Part shown: one piece after another, positions 32,001 through 42,953 of the stretch
Numbering within the stretch: position 1 is the first letter of the stretch
How the letters are laid out: every line of letters begins with the position of its first letter
Assembly: GCA_946965045.2 (NCBI GenBank)
Contig: OX337240.1
Coordinates: 1,674,001 to 1,738,000, forward strand
Length of the DNA stretch: 64,000 bases
Source of the DNA: Epithemia pelagica
Taxonomy: Eukaryota; Bacillariophyta; Bacillariophyceae; Surirellales; Surirellaceae
Reading direction: 5' to 3'
Made by a program: the position numbers and the translations under genes
The notes under the pieces: generated by a model
Told to the model about the DNA's origin: nothing
Databases searched by the model: none
What the model saw: the letters and a program-made list of their open reading frames with translations, nothing else

Positions 32001-34733
32001 GTCATGGCACGTTACGATGGTACCTTGCGTGTGAGTTCGGGACAAGTGGTACAATTTCTGTACGGAGAAGATGGTATGGATGCCGTCTGGATTGAGCGAC
32101 AAAACTTTGACTCGTTAACGTTGAAGAAAGCCGAACTGGAAGCTCGATATGCTCTTGACACATCGGATCCTGATTTTGGTTTGGACGATCAGGGAATGCC
32201 CTTTTTGCTAGCCACCATTATTGAAGATTGTCGCCGCGAACCCGAAATTCAACTGTTGTTGGACAAGGAATTGGAAACCTTGCGTGAGGATCAAGCTATG
32301 CTTCGCATTGTTATGCGCAATCGCGAGGCGGGCCGTGAAAGTGATGAAAGTTCGTATGCGCCAGGCAATGTTCGACGTGTTATTCACAATGCTATTCGTC
32401 AATTCCAAATTGATCAGGGACAGCCCTCCGATTTGCATCCGAAAAAAGTGATTCAAAAAGTCAATGCTTTGTTGGATCGACTCGTGGTTGTGGTGGGAGA
32501 CGACCCCTTGAGTGTAGAGGCCCAAGCCAATGCCACGACGAACTACCGAATCTTGCTGCGAAGTTATCTGGCGAGCAAACGAGTTCTCAAAGAGTTCCGT
32601 TTGACCGAGGCGGCCTTGGATTGGGTGATTGGAGAAGTGGAAACACGATTCCATGTCGCCAAGGTGAACCCTGGGGAAATGGCGGGTGTCTTGGCCGCAC
32701 AATCGATTGGTGAACCAGCCACACAAATGACACTGAATACTTTCCATTATGCTGGTGTGTCCGCCAAGAACGTTACACTTGGTGTACCTCGTCTCAAGGA
32801 AATTATCAATGTTGCCAAGACGCCCAAGACACCTGGCTTGACAGTCTACTTGCAACCTGAAGTCAGCGGTGATCGTAACGTTGCCGAACTTGTCGTGTCC
32901 ATGCTGGAATTCACCGTTTTGGGTGATTTGGTGAAGCGGACCGAAATTTATTACGATCCTGATGTGAAAACGTCCGTCGTACCAATGGATCGAGAATGGG
33001 TGCAGGAGTTCTATGAATTTTCGGAAAAGACAGAGGAAGACCTCCGTCGTTTATCACCCTGGGTATTGCGCGTCGAACTTGATAAGGTCCTTGTCTATGT
33101 CAAGAAGCTGAAAATGGACGAAATTATTCAAGAAATTAATTCGGAATACGGCAATGATTTGAATGTTGAAGTTACGGATGACAATGCTGACGATTTGGTT
33201 GTTCGAATCCGTATTGTAAACGATATGCCATCGGGAGCCGGAGAAGATGAAGAGATGTTGGGAACAGACGAAGATGATGTTTTCTTGAAGCGATTGGAAA
33301 AGAGTTTGTTGAGCAGTTTGAAATTACGAGGTATCGATCACGTCAAAAAGGTATACATGCGTGGTGGAGCAAAACGAAGTGTATGGGACGATGTCACAGG
33401 GTTTGGAACGAGAGATGAATGGGTTCTAGAAACGGATGGTACCAATCTCATGTCTGTGTTAGGTGTCGATTATGTCGACGCTACCCGTACTGTAAGCAAT
33501 GACATTGTGGAAGTGTTTATTGCGCTGGGAATTGAAGGCGTTCGAGGAGCCTTGCTCGGCGAACTCCGCAATGTGATTAGTTTTGATGGGTCCTACGTGA
33601 ATTACCGGCATTTGGCATGTCTGGTGGATGTAATGACCATGCAAGGGCATTTAATGGCCATTGATCGACATGGTATCAATCGCGTTGACTCAGGTCCGTT
33701 GCTGCGAGCCTCCTTTGAAGAAACGGTCGACATGTTAATGGACGCAGCTGTCTTTGCCGAAGAAGAGATTTTGAAGGGAGTGACAGAAAATATCATGATG
33801 GGCCAACTAGCACGCGTGGGAACGGGTGAAATTGACTTGTTGTTGGACGAAGACAAGGTGGTCCGTGAAGCCGTCGAAGTGGTGGTGGATGAATTTAATG
33901 CGACGGGTGACCCCAAAGATTTGGGAAGTACCACAGGGGTTGGCAGTGGCAGTGAAACACCATGGGCTGCCACTCCCTTTCAAAATTCCCCCATGGTGGG
34001 CGATGGCAGTGCGGCATCTCCCTTTGTTTCTGGAGGTGCAGCCTTTTCACCCGCCGTGGGAGCGGCGAGCTTTTCTCCTGCGTATTCACCAGACAGTGGT
34101 TCGTACGGAGCCGGAGGAGGCTTTGCCAGTGGAAGTTATGGAACTTCGGCGGAAAGCCCAGCCTACAGTCCAGCCTCCCCAGCCTATTCGCCAACGTCTC
34201 CAGCCTATTCACCCACTTCACCGGCATACAGTCCCACCTCTCCGCAGTATTCACCCACATCTCCGGCTTACAGTCCCACCAGTCCAGCCTATTCTCCAAC
34301 CTCACCCGCCTACAGTCCGACCTCACCGGCCTATTCGCCCACGTCTCCGGCCTATTCTCCAACCTCACCAGCGTACAGTCCCACCTCGCCCGCCTATTCC
34401 CCGACGTCTCCGGCTTATAGTCCGACATCTCCGGCGTATTCTCCAACCTCACCGGCCTATAGTCCTACCAGTCCAGCATATTCCCCGACGTCTCCGGCCT
34501 ACAGTCCAACCTCACCGGCCTATTCGCCTACATCTCCTGCCTATTCTCCAACCTCACCCGCTTACAGTCCCACTTCTCCGGCCTATTCGCCCACGTCTCC
34601 GGCCTATAGTCCCACCTCCCCGGCATACAGTCCCACCAGTCCAGCCTATAGTCCCTCGTCCCCGGCGTACTCGCCGGGAGCCTCGGGTAAGGATAAGAAA
34701 GACGGTGAAGAGGAGGAACCCATGGAAGAATGA
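29077..34733 (+). CDS. RPB1: RPB1, largest subunit of RNA polymerase II
   Basis: Three exons (29077-29217, 29411-30731, 30862-34733) give about 1777 residues. Introns of 193 and 130 bp have GT...AG ends (GTATGG, GTAAGT donors). The second splits the Asp codon of the catalytic NADFDGDEMNLH motif that holds metal A. The bridge helix ([28 protein letters not shown]) and trigger loop (LNTFHYAGVSAKNVTLGVPR) are intact, so this is a functional nuclear Pol II subunit. The clamp head reads LGNLHDKSDPGYFGH where other RPB1 proteins have CxxC...CPGH, so three zinc ligands are missing. A second pair, CYHC and CDHC, is kept. The C-terminal domain has about 24 heptads, almost all YSPTSPA, then an acidic end (EEEEPMEE). 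Confidence 0.97.
34164..34688 (+). repeat. Pol II CTD heptad repeats
   Basis: Tyrosines recur every 21 bases from 34164 to 34668, giving 24 heptads and a terminal degenerate one. The unit is YSPTSPA; one heptad has Gln at position 7, the first has Ala at position 4 and the last full one has Ser at position 4. Synonymous differences between units show old, coding-selected repeats. Confidence 0.95.
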
Positions 34734-35079
34734 AAGAGATTTGAGGACGTTACTGCTTCTTTCGTTTGAATTGTTTTTCTTGGGCCATGCGAAAGCCATG
34801 TTCAACTTACAAACAACGAATATCTCTTTATATAAACTCTTCTAGACATGAACGTTGATACTGGGCACCGTCTTTGTTGATGGATCTACCTACCTAGGTA
34901 GGTAGATTTCTATATGGGTCTTCTCTTCTTTTTTTGTTATCTGCGATTTCAGTCGCCTTACGCATTACGAAAATTTTTGTGTGAACAGTGAACACGTCAG
35001 AATTTCCGAGCTGAGTCCAAGCAACCGACTCATCGATGGTTTCCTAGTTGCCAAACTTAAAGATCCTTGACCCTTGACC
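34734..35079. other. RPB1 3' flank and carotenoid oxygenase promoter
   Basis: This short spacer contains a perfect 24-bp palindrome at 34884-34907 (half-site ATCTACCTACCT), followed by T-rich sequence at 34920-34940. The palindrome could form a hairpin in RPB1 read-through RNA or be a dimeric protein site. Confidence 0.5.
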
Positions 35080-36831
35080 ATGAAGATCGCCTTGACTTGG
35101 ACCTCTCTGGTCGGCAGTGGCTTGCTGTCCACTTCGACAACTGCCTTTACATCGGTAACTCCAGGTGCAACCGAACGAACGGTCTTGGCGGCCAACACAC
35201 TGGTCAATGGAGATGGTAGTAGCTCGACCATTCGCACAGGCTCATCGGAGTTGATTCAACACCGTGACGAGTTTGATCGTGAGGCCTGGATCAATTGTTT
35301 TTCCTCGGCACAAGACGAATTGTGTTACCAACTCGATGGCCATGAGTTTCCCTTGGATTTGGAAGGCACCTTTTATCAAAATGGTGCCGCCAAATACAAG
35401 GTGGGCGATGAAATTGTCATTCATCCCTTTGACGGAGACGGTATGATATCGGCCGTGACATTTCACAAGGGCAAGGCCTGGTATCGGAATCGCTTTATTG
35501 AAACCAAGGGATTTTTGGACGAACTCTAGGCCAATAAAGTGGTGTATCGAGGCATTTTTGGGACGGCACGAAACAAGGGGAAATGGTGGTCCAATATTTT
35601 GAATGCCAATTTCAAAAATGTGGCCAATACACATGTTTTGTATCGTGCGGGAGACGGGCGCTTGTTTGCTCTCTGGGAAGGTGGCTTGCCCCACGAGGTG
35701 GATCCCGTCACGTTGGAAACCAAGGGAGAATCCGATTTGGATGGAACCGTCAAGGACTTGAAACGATATGCCGCTCATTACAAAATGGATCCCACGACGG
35801 GAACCATTTGCAACTTTGCCGTAGGTCCGGGCAAGAACGATCCTATTAAAGAACATACCCTGTTTGTCATGGAACACGATGCCGATGGAAACCTCTTGTA
35901 CCAGGAAGATTACCTCTTTCCCTGTGTCGGAATCAATCATGACTGTGCCATTACCGACAATTACTTTGTCTTTTTCCAAACCAAGGCCAGTGTGGATCCC
36001 CTACCCTTTATTTTGGGGACCAAGGGCATTGCTCAATGTTTTGAATTGGATGACAATTCACCGGCCTCCACCCTTGTCTTGGTCCCCCGGGGACCCAAAA
36101 CGGCCAACTCGATTCCCATTGAAATTGAAATTCCCAAAACCTTTACCTTTCATTCGGCCAATGCCTTTGAAGATGCCGTGGATGGGACGGTTGTCGTGGA
36201 TACCGTCATTGCCGATTCCATGAGCATGGCATCCGACGGCAAGGACGGCTACCCCGAACGTCCCATATGGGAAACGACCAAGTTGGAGGACTTGACACCC
36301 TACCAATTGCGACGGATCCGTGTCGACCCGAACACTCAATCCTTTGTCTCCCAAACAGTCTTGTCGCAAGAAAGCAAAAATGTGGAATTTCCCGTGATTA
36401 ACCCCTCCAACGTGGGCAAACCCTATCAATACGCCTACTTGCCAACCTCACCGAGCGACACGGTCATGAGTCCCCAACAAGGATTGGCCAAAGTGGATGT
36501 TCAACAAGGCCGGATTGTCCAAAAATGGGTGCCCGACGAACCGCACTGGTTTTTGAATGAGGTTAGTTTTGTCCCACGCAAAACGAGCCACGACAGCAGC
36601 AACAACAACAACAACGACGAAGACTATGGCTACCTCGTAGGGTATCTCATGGATGGCAAGGCAAAGACCACGTCGTTGGTACTCTTTGATGCCCAAAACA
36701 TTGCTCAAGGGCCCATTCAAACCTGTCTTCTCAAAAATTTTGTCCCGCAACAATTGCATGGTACCTTTGTTCCGGGATTGGTTCCGGAATTTACGGAACA
36801 AGTGGCCGCCTTGTATCCACCGCAACGATGA
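35080..36831 (+). CDS. Carotenoid cleavage oxygenase, plastid-targeted, interrupted by an in-frame TAG
   Basis: The frame from the ATG at 35080 covers 583 codons with one TAG at 35527-35529 (codon 150), between ETKGFLDEL and ANKVVYRGIFGT. Both sides are in the same frame and conserved, so a single substitution explains it. The family uses Fe(II) to cleave carotenoid double bonds to apocarotenoids. The four iron-binding His are visible in AAHYKMDP, GINHDCAITD, FTFHSANAFED and QLHGTFVPG. Other blocks are NVANTHVLYR and ALWEGGLPHEVDP. The N-terminus is a signal peptide followed by TTA-F, the diatom ASAFAP-like signal for import into the plastid. In aligned family members the TAG position tends to be Glu, Gln, Ala or Ser. 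As written it is a pseudogene or needs read-through. Confidence 0.88.
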
Positions 36832-37817
36832 TACTGATCGAAAATGACTTGGAAGAGAATCACAAGACCAACGATTCGTTGTAACTAGAATAGGAAAGCA
36901 GGGGTTTAGGCCTTAGATGCGTTAGAACATGTGACTCTGTGGTTGTAAGTAGACCCGAACAATACAGGATATTTGTCGGAAGAGATGTTGATTGCATCAT
37001 GGTTCATGGTTGAGTCTCAAAACAAAAAAAACTTTCCACACGCAGATTTTCTTTTCTACTAGAGGCTGGTGGTGTGCTATCAATTATCAACTGCTTCCAC
37101 TCATCATGAACCTGCTACGATGCACACGAGCAAAACTATACCATCCGTCTTTCCTGTAGATCTGGTACACGTTTCACCGGATCATTCTCGTTGGACTATA
37201 ATGTGTATGCAGCGTTGCCTCGAATCTCTTCTTACTCTTAGACCCCAATTCTCTCGGTGCGAGTAAAGAATAACGAGCATCGAATGCGTAGCAGCCCCAA
37301 TACGAAACACTATACTATCAATTGCTCCTTAGTCGTATTGTACTCGTACTGTATGACCTCTATTTCTACGAATAGGGCAATAAACTCAAGAAAATGTCAG
37401 GCTTAATATCGTAAGACAAGGCATAAGCCATGGGCAAGGTCCATTTGTATTGCCTAAGTGCGATGATGCTCGTGCGTGGTCTGAGCTTGAGCTTGGGCTC
37501 ATCAAAACGGGATCAAGACTAAACTGACAGGCCCAACACATTGGTCCCAAGGAACAACTGAGACCCAACCACAAAGCAGAGAGGTTGGCTTCTCTCTTGT
37601 TGTGTGAGTCGATTGCATCTTTCGAAGGAGGAGGTGCGAGCGAAAGGATCCCACCAAAGAGAGTAATTCTCTGTCTCGTTGGTTCGAGGTGTGGCATAGA
37701 ATCGGGGAGAGACGGTTGCTTGGACCGTCTCGAAACAAAGGGAGAGTGAACGTTTGTCGTTGTGTGGACCACCAAAGCAGCAACCGCCATTGCAACAACA
37801 CAACACAAGGTACCATC
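36832..37817. other. Intergenic region
   Basis: No supported gene. Minus-strand ORFs from 37386 to 38081 overlap the next gene's start and look like shadows. TACTCGTACTGT near 37345 is a word that recurs in several spacers of this window. Confidence 0.5.
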
Positions 37818-39734
37818 ATGATTAAAAATTTGATTTTGCGAGCTCCCTTGACGCCTTCGGCGGCACGGAGACGGCGACAACAATCGCACAAGCAACAACA
37901 ACAACCACCAGCCATGGACCAAGTTTCGGAAGAATTGTCCGCTCCGCAATTGCCACCACCGGAAGACAAGGACGACAACGAGGAAACCGCGACTCCCTTG
38001 CAGGGAGTGGAACAGTCCACTCTGGATTTGTCGTCCTTTAAGAACGCAGCAGGAGAAGCAGGAGGAGTCGAAAGCACTCAACTACCGCCAGCACCAGCAC
38101 CACAGCAGCAACAGCAACAGCAGACGGTTGTATCGACGAGCGAACAGGACCCGTGGCCGCACCACAAGGAAAAAATGCAAGATGTCTCCTGTTCCACATC
38201 CATGGAACAAGCAGGCAGTAACCACACCACCAGCAACACTAGCGTGGAACTCAAAACGAGCAGCCACCATAATACGCCCACAATCGAGAAAAGTCCCATC
38301 CATAAAGTGACCAAACCGGGAAAAGCAACAGCAGCAGCATCCAACGGCAAGCGTGAGAAAAAGAAGGAACGAGGAACTACGGAATGGTTGCGCTTTTCGC
38401 GTCGCAAAAAGAAGCAACCACAACAATTTGTCGATTTGAACGATGACGACGACGAAGAAGAAGAAGAGGAGGAGGAGGAGGAAAATCTTCCAGAAGACGA
38501 CCCTAACACTACTGACGACCTGGACTTGCCCGGCGCCAAGACGAAGGACCTGGTAGAAAATGGCAGCGAGTCATTTGAGGATGCCTCATCGTCTCATGCA
38601 GCCTCAATGAGAGGTTCTGGCAGCTTTTCCATGCCACCCGACACTGCGAATTCAACACCTTGGGTGGACGACAACACTCCAGTGGAGCAGGGTATCGAGG
38701 TTCCCTTGTCCCCAGTGCCCCAGCAACATCAGCAGCAACAGATGCAAGAACATGTATCATCTCTTCCTTCGACCCCCATCAAGTTTCAACCAGAAGGAGA
38801 CGCTTCCGAAGAACTGGACCTGTTTACGGCCATGGATCAAGTGTACAACAGTCCGTCGAAAACCAACAACAACAACAACAACAATAGCGTGGGCAATTTG
38901 GGCTGGTCCACCAGTGTCTTGTATCACAGTGACAGTGAGGACAGTGACGACGACGATGACGACAGTTATGACGAAGCTTGGGCACAATCGGCCATGGCCA
39001 ATGCGACGGGGGCCGTGTGGGTACAATCTCCCCGTGCGGGGGCCAAGTTGCATTTGGAATTGCACTTGTCGTTACCACCTCCCCTGGAAGATGGAGGATC
39101 GGACGAACCGGACACTTACAAGGAAGACGACGACGACGACAACAACAACAACATGATCAACAAGATGAACCAAGAAGGTATCCATCGTGCGTCTGAAGAC
39201 GGCGACGAGGAGCAGCCAACGGAAACAAGTGTTTTGGCAGTCTCGAATCATGCTTCGCCGACTACCACCGTTCCAACGGTGGCACCCCCATCACCCTCTT
39301 CCTCGTCGCATTCTTCTTCGTCTTCGGCGTCGTCGTTTTCATCACCCGTCATGCCTCCCGATCCACCTCCGTCGCCCAGTCGCCGTTCCATTACCCAAAA
39401 ATCCCCCTTGGCCAGTTCACAACCGCAGAGTCCTCCTCCACCGTCTCCTCGAAGCAGTTCCAAAAAATCGGGCAGCAGCAGCAACCGGGGATCTTCCTCC
39501 AGTCCCCGTAAAAGTCCTAGTCGACGGAGCAAAAACCGAGTGAACCTGTCGTCACCGTCAGCCTCCCAAACACCAACAACGCCACCACTTTCTCAAGACA
39601 AGAACATCGACAAGAACGACGACGATAAAGCTCTGCTTTTGGCACCTTCCTTGGACGACGACAACCACCAAGACGAGGAGGGCAATGCCAAGAACAGTCC
39701 GACCACAAAACGAAGAACACCCATTGACCCCTAA
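37818..39734 (+). CDS. Low-complexity acidic Ser/Pro-rich protein, unknown
   Basis: The ORF is open from 37689, with the first ATG at 37818 (MIKNLILRAPLTPSAARRRR), giving about 638 residues. A basic N-terminus is followed by Gln runs, an acidic block (DDDEEEEEEEEEEN), Asn runs, and a possibly ordered patch near nt 38830-39080 (GWSTSVLYHS, EAWAQSAMANATGAVWV, LHLELHLSLPPPLE). A Ser/Pro-rich C-terminus contains repeated SPRKSPSRRSK-like basic patches. Nothing identifies a family. It is probably intrinsically disordered and may be nuclear or cytoskeletal. The long open frame and coding-like triplet repeats support a gene. Confidence 0.6.
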   Translation: MIKNLILRAPLTPSAARRRRQQSHKQQQQPPAMDQVSEELSAPQLPPPEDKDDNEETATPLQGVEQSTLDLSSFKNAAGEAGGVESTQLPPAPAPQQQQQQQTVVSTSEQDPWPHHKEKMQDVSCSTSMEQAGSNHTTSNTSVELKTSSHHNTPTIEKSPIHKVTKPGKATAAASNGKREKKKERGTTEWLRFSRRKKKQPQQFVDLNDDDDEEEEEEEEEENLPEDDPNTTDDLDLPGAKTKDLVENGSESFEDASSSHAASMRGSGSFSMPPDTANSTPWVDDNTPVEQGIEVPLSPVPQQHQQQQMQEHVSSLPSTPIKFQPEGDASEELDLFTAMDQVYNSPSKTNNNNNNNSVGNLGWSTSVLYHSDSEDSDDDDDDSYDEAWAQSAMANATGAVWVQSPRAGAKLHLELHLSLPPPLEDGGSDEPDTYKEDDDDDNNNNMINKMNQEGIHRASEDGDEEQPTETSVLAVSNHASPTTTVPTVAPPSPSSSSHSSSSSASSFSSPVMPPDPPPSPSRRSITQKSPLASSQPQSPPPPSPRSSSKKSGSSSNRGSSSSPRKSPSRRSKNRVNLSSPSASQTPTTPPLSQDKNIDKNDDDKALLLAPSLDDDNHQDEEGNAKNSPTTKRRTPIDP

Positions 39735-39977
39735 CAAAATATGGGGAGGCACAGGTGCACACAAAAGGAGACCAATCGCATCCTTGGTGTTTCAACCATG
39801 GGGAACAGACGGGGAAGAACAACTCAATCACGTTTCAAAAATCACTTTTTGGAAGACAACAAGCACAACACAAGTTAAATGAATTAAGATTATTAGAAAA
39901 GAAAAAAGAACGTTTCAACATTGTAGATCATCGTCAAAGTGCGGTTTGTATGCTCGAAGCTCGAACTCAACAAAGAT
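39735..39977. other. Spacer before the MULE-like element
   Basis: AT-rich spacer; nothing recognised apart from the left target duplication AACAAAGAT at 39969-39977. Confidence 0.5.
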
Positions 39978-41093
39978 CTACCCCCAAGCAGGGGTGAATA
40001 GTCGGGTCGCACATGTGTCGTGAATTCGAGGTGCAAAGTCTTATTCACCCCAACGGCGCGAGGGTCCAAAATTGGCGATTTCTCGACTTTGCCACAAACC
40101 ACAAAAACACACCACACATTCACCACGGAGCCAATCTTGAGAGTGTCATAACATCTCCCATGAACGTTCAATCCTTCACCCAAGATGACCAACATGTCTC
40201 CCTTGCCCCACCGGACCATCGTGAACCTGCGGTTGCCTCCGAAACCCGCCGCAACGAGTCTCTCCATGGTCTGCATACCACCACCAAGAACAACCACACC
40301 AACGAGACAGATGACCATCCTTTCCATCCATCCATGCAAGCTCTCCTTTTGATCCAACCATCCGCAAGCTTCCCTTGCACCTCCACAGACCAAATGGAAG
40401 CTTTGCATTCGCTCGAAACCACAATCAACCAGGCTTTTTCCGATTACAACGGCAAGACGACTCGTGCTTGGGGATTGTCTATTTGTTTGCTTATCACCAT
40501 CTATGTCATAAACTATGGTTGATTGTTGTCTTGTTGTCTTCGTCTTGGGGGAAGCTAGATGCAACAAACGAGAGGTGATTGCTGTGTGATCTTGGTGCTT
40601 CGTATCTTTGAGCTTAATTTGTGTCTTATCATTGTTGTGTGTGGAGAGTGAAGACCCCAATGTTGTTGTTGTTGTCGAGTGCTGAGGGCCTTGTTTTCCA
40701 TGGGATAAAGATAGGCCGATGCAATCAATGAAGGAAGGAGAGAAAGGAAGAGGGGGAACATCGTCAATGCCTGATAGAAAGGAATAATGGGTGAGAAGAA
40801 GGTTGTTTTGGGCGATGCTTCTGTTGCTGCCTACCATGGACCTTGGTAAGCCAATGTCAACCTTTCTGCACCACCATCAAGTCATACAGTCCACATGCGC
40901 CTTGTTTTGGATGATGGTGGCCTTTGGGCAGTGATGATGGGCCATGGACGATCGCATCACCTCCAGTGCCGTGGTGAATTTGCGAGGTTTGTGTCAAAGT
41001 CGAGAGCGGAAGGGACGCGCCGTGGGGGTGAGAAAGAGTTTGCACACCAGGATCGAATCACTAAACCTCATGACTCACCCCCGCTGGGGGGTA
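39978..41093. mobile_element. MULE-like DNA transposon with long terminal inverted repeats
   Basis: The same 9-bp word AACAAAGAT flanks the segment at 39969-39977 and 41094-41102, the target-duplication length of Mutator-like elements. The ends are imperfect inverted repeats: left TACCCCCAAGCAGGGGTGA, right end read backwards TACCCCCCAGCGGGGGTGA. Similarity continues inward for about 150 bp, with matching blocks ACGGCGCG, TCTCGACTTTGxCACAAACC and ATTCACCACGG in the same order (left about 40067-40130, right about 40968-41035). Each tip is itself a short hairpin. Length is 1116 bp, too short for a normal transposase, so it is probably non-autonomous. Confidence 0.7.
40013..40522 (+). CDS. Uncertain ORF inside the MULE-like element
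   Basis: This 169-residue ORF overlaps the left inverted repeat. It is rich in His, Thr and Asn and ends in a hydrophobic segment LSICLLITIYVINYG. A longer minus-strand ORF (39893-40837) covers the same bases but extends past the transposon end, which argues against it. Neither shows transposase motifs. Most likely chance ORFs within the element. Confidence 0.15.
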   Translation: MCREFEVQSLIHPNGARVQNWRFLDFATNHKNTPHIHHGANLESVITSPMNVQSFTQDDQHVSLAPPDHREPAVASETRRNESLHGLHTTTKNNHTNETDDHPFHPSMQALLLIQPSASFPCTSTDQMEALHSLETTINQAFSDYNGKTTRAWGLSICLLITIYVINYG

Positions 41094-41102
41094 AACAAAG
41101 AT

Positions 41103-41414
41103 GGACATAGCGCTATTGTAGGTGGATGTCCATCCGGACGCATGCCGATCTGAGGGCGCGCGCGAAATCTGTTTTGGGGGAATGGCGGTCATCCAGATGT
41201 TGGTTGGTCTCACATTATTATTTGTCTGCGGACGGAAAAAAGACAGGTCATCATCAGAGCGAGCGTGACATTCTCTTTTTTTTGTCAAAGCAAGATCTCG
41301 TCGACGATCGACTCTCCATGGGACGGGAAAGATCAACACCATTCACATAAGCTTGATCTCAACTCGTGCCTCTCAAGTGACAGCTAACCGAAACGACTCG
41401 CCTATATCATCATC
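41103..41414. other. Promoter region of CaaX gene 1
   Basis: Short spacer between the transposon and CaaX gene 1, ending in CCTATATCATCATC before the ATG. Nothing else is recognised. Confidence 0.4.
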
Positions 41415-42026
41415 ATGGTCAAGACCAAGAATCAAGTACTGGAAGAAAAGCTGAAAAAGCAGTTGGATTTAAAGTACAGCGCAGCTTCCCGATTGTTGAA
41501 GGAAGCCCGACAAAACTTGGGAATTGGTGCCGAGGAAGAATTGACTCATGACCGAGAAGAAGAAGTATTGGACGAGGCCATTATTATTTATGAAGATGAT
41601 TTGACACCAGAAGAACAAGAAGCCATGAAACAGGGCAGTACCAGTACTATTACACCCCTGGCCTCCAATCCCAATGGCGGCGATGGAGGTGAACCTGTCG
41701 AAGATGAATGGCGCCGCAAGGCACGATTGGCAGCCGAACGACGTGAAAGGCAATGGCAAGAACAGCAAGAACAACAACGACAACAAGAGGCGGCCGCTGC
41801 TGCGGCTGCCGCTGCGCCTCCTCCAGGAAAGTATGCACCTCCACCCCCACAAGCCGCTTCACAGGAGCAATCGCCCATGCCGGAACAAGCCATCGAAGGT
41901 GGTGAATATGAGGACCCAGACATGCAACCAGTTGTGACTCGTGTGGTACGCAAAAAGGTGACCAAGGGCAAAGTGTCCAACAAGAAACCAGGTGAAGTAT
42001 CCACGTGTTATTGCGTCATTTTATAG
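41415..42026 (+). CDS. Small coiled-coil protein with CaaX prenylation box (family member 1)
   Basis: This 203-residue protein has a charged N-terminal helix (LKKQLDLKYSAASRLLKEAR, about 14-33), an acidic middle, then the conserved block WRRKARLAAERRERQWQEQ (about 98-116). Gln-rich and poly-Ala stretches and a Pro-rich linker follow. It ends in a basic segment VVRKKVTKGKVSNKK and CYCVIL. The final CVIL is a CaaX box; Leu at the end favours geranylgeranylation. The extra Cys two positions upstream is a possible palmitoylation site. The polybasic stretch before the box resembles Ras/Rho tails, so plasma-membrane attachment is likely. It has no GTPase motifs. Related genes lie at 42954 and 45576. 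The stop is TAG. I do not recognise a named family. Confidence 0.8.
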   Translation: MVKTKNQVLEEKLKKQLDLKYSAASRLLKEARQNLGIGAEEELTHDREEEVLDEAIIIYEDDLTPEEQEAMKQGSTSTITPLASNPNGGDGGEPVEDEWRRKARLAAERRERQWQEQQEQQRQQEAAAAAAAAAPPPGKYAPPPPQAASQEQSPMPEQAIEGGEYEDPDMQPVVTRVVRKKVTKGKVSNKKPGEVSTCYCVIL

Positions 42027-42953
42027 AAGCGATATTCGTCAAGAACGGAGAGTCCCACCAGAACTCCAGAAAAGGTTTCCTGCTTGTCCAGGGGTGCCCT
42101 TTGTCATAATACATGACGTCTTTGGAGAGGATCGGGAAGGGTTTGAGGTATACAGGACCAGAGAGCGGTGGTAGCAACCGGTAGGGATATGGATACTATC
42201 GTGGCTCCCCAACTATATGATGATGATAGATTTGTGTGGGGGGTTTGTTCTGGATCATGTCAAGCCAACTTTCATACCAGGGCTGTTTTTGTTGTGTAAT
42301 TTCCATTTCGACTACATATTCATGATAAACTATGCTTTTCAATGCTATGATCCCATATGTTGTGTGAACAATGGTACTCATACAGAATCCACAATTTAAT
42401 GTCTTTTATTCATCCCAACAATGCTCATATAGGCAGTTCTTAGCAGAAAGAGTGATGTTAAAGCACATTGCAACAAAAGTTGGGTGATAGGCGTTTGTCA
42501 GAGCATGAGAATGTAAATGTGTTTGCCAGGCAGAACCCTTGCGATTGTTGCCGTTGAGTGAAATCCGTAAACCAACCATGTCTCCAATCTTTCTGCGAAA
42601 TGTCACGGACAGTGCGTCCGATGCCCCCAGCTTGTGCTCCTATTGCTGGCCCCTATATCCTATATGGAGCTGCGTCCTGCCTGCAAGGAGTAGTATCTAC
42701 GCTACCTTTCGGATCGAGAATCCATTTACTAGTAGAAGAGCGATCTAAAGGCGTTCAACTTGTATGATTTTGTTGGGATGGTCATCTGGTTGGAGCATTC
42801 TGGGGTCTCCCCACCCATTCACACAACGGACGATGACCACAATGACCAATCCCCAACAAACAAGCTGACATTTCTCCACATATCCTAATTCCACATAGTT
42901 GGTTGGTTGTGACATCCAACCTCCAAGAGCAATAACATCACCTATCCATCATC
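42027..42953. other. Spacer between CaaX genes 1 and 2
   Basis: AT-rich spacer with no supported gene; only short ORFs without features. It ends in CACCTATCCATCATC before the ATG of CaaX gene 2, close to the pre-ATG sequence of gene 1. Confidence 0.5.

Noticed and set aside
34164-34688. CRISPR-like or satellite array of 21-bp units
   Set aside because: The units are Pol II CTD codons in frame with RPB1 and vary synonymously, so this is a protein repeat.
39893-40837. 314-codon minus-strand ORF
   Set aside because: It crosses the left boundary of the MULE-like element, has no family motif and overlaps an ORF on the other strand.
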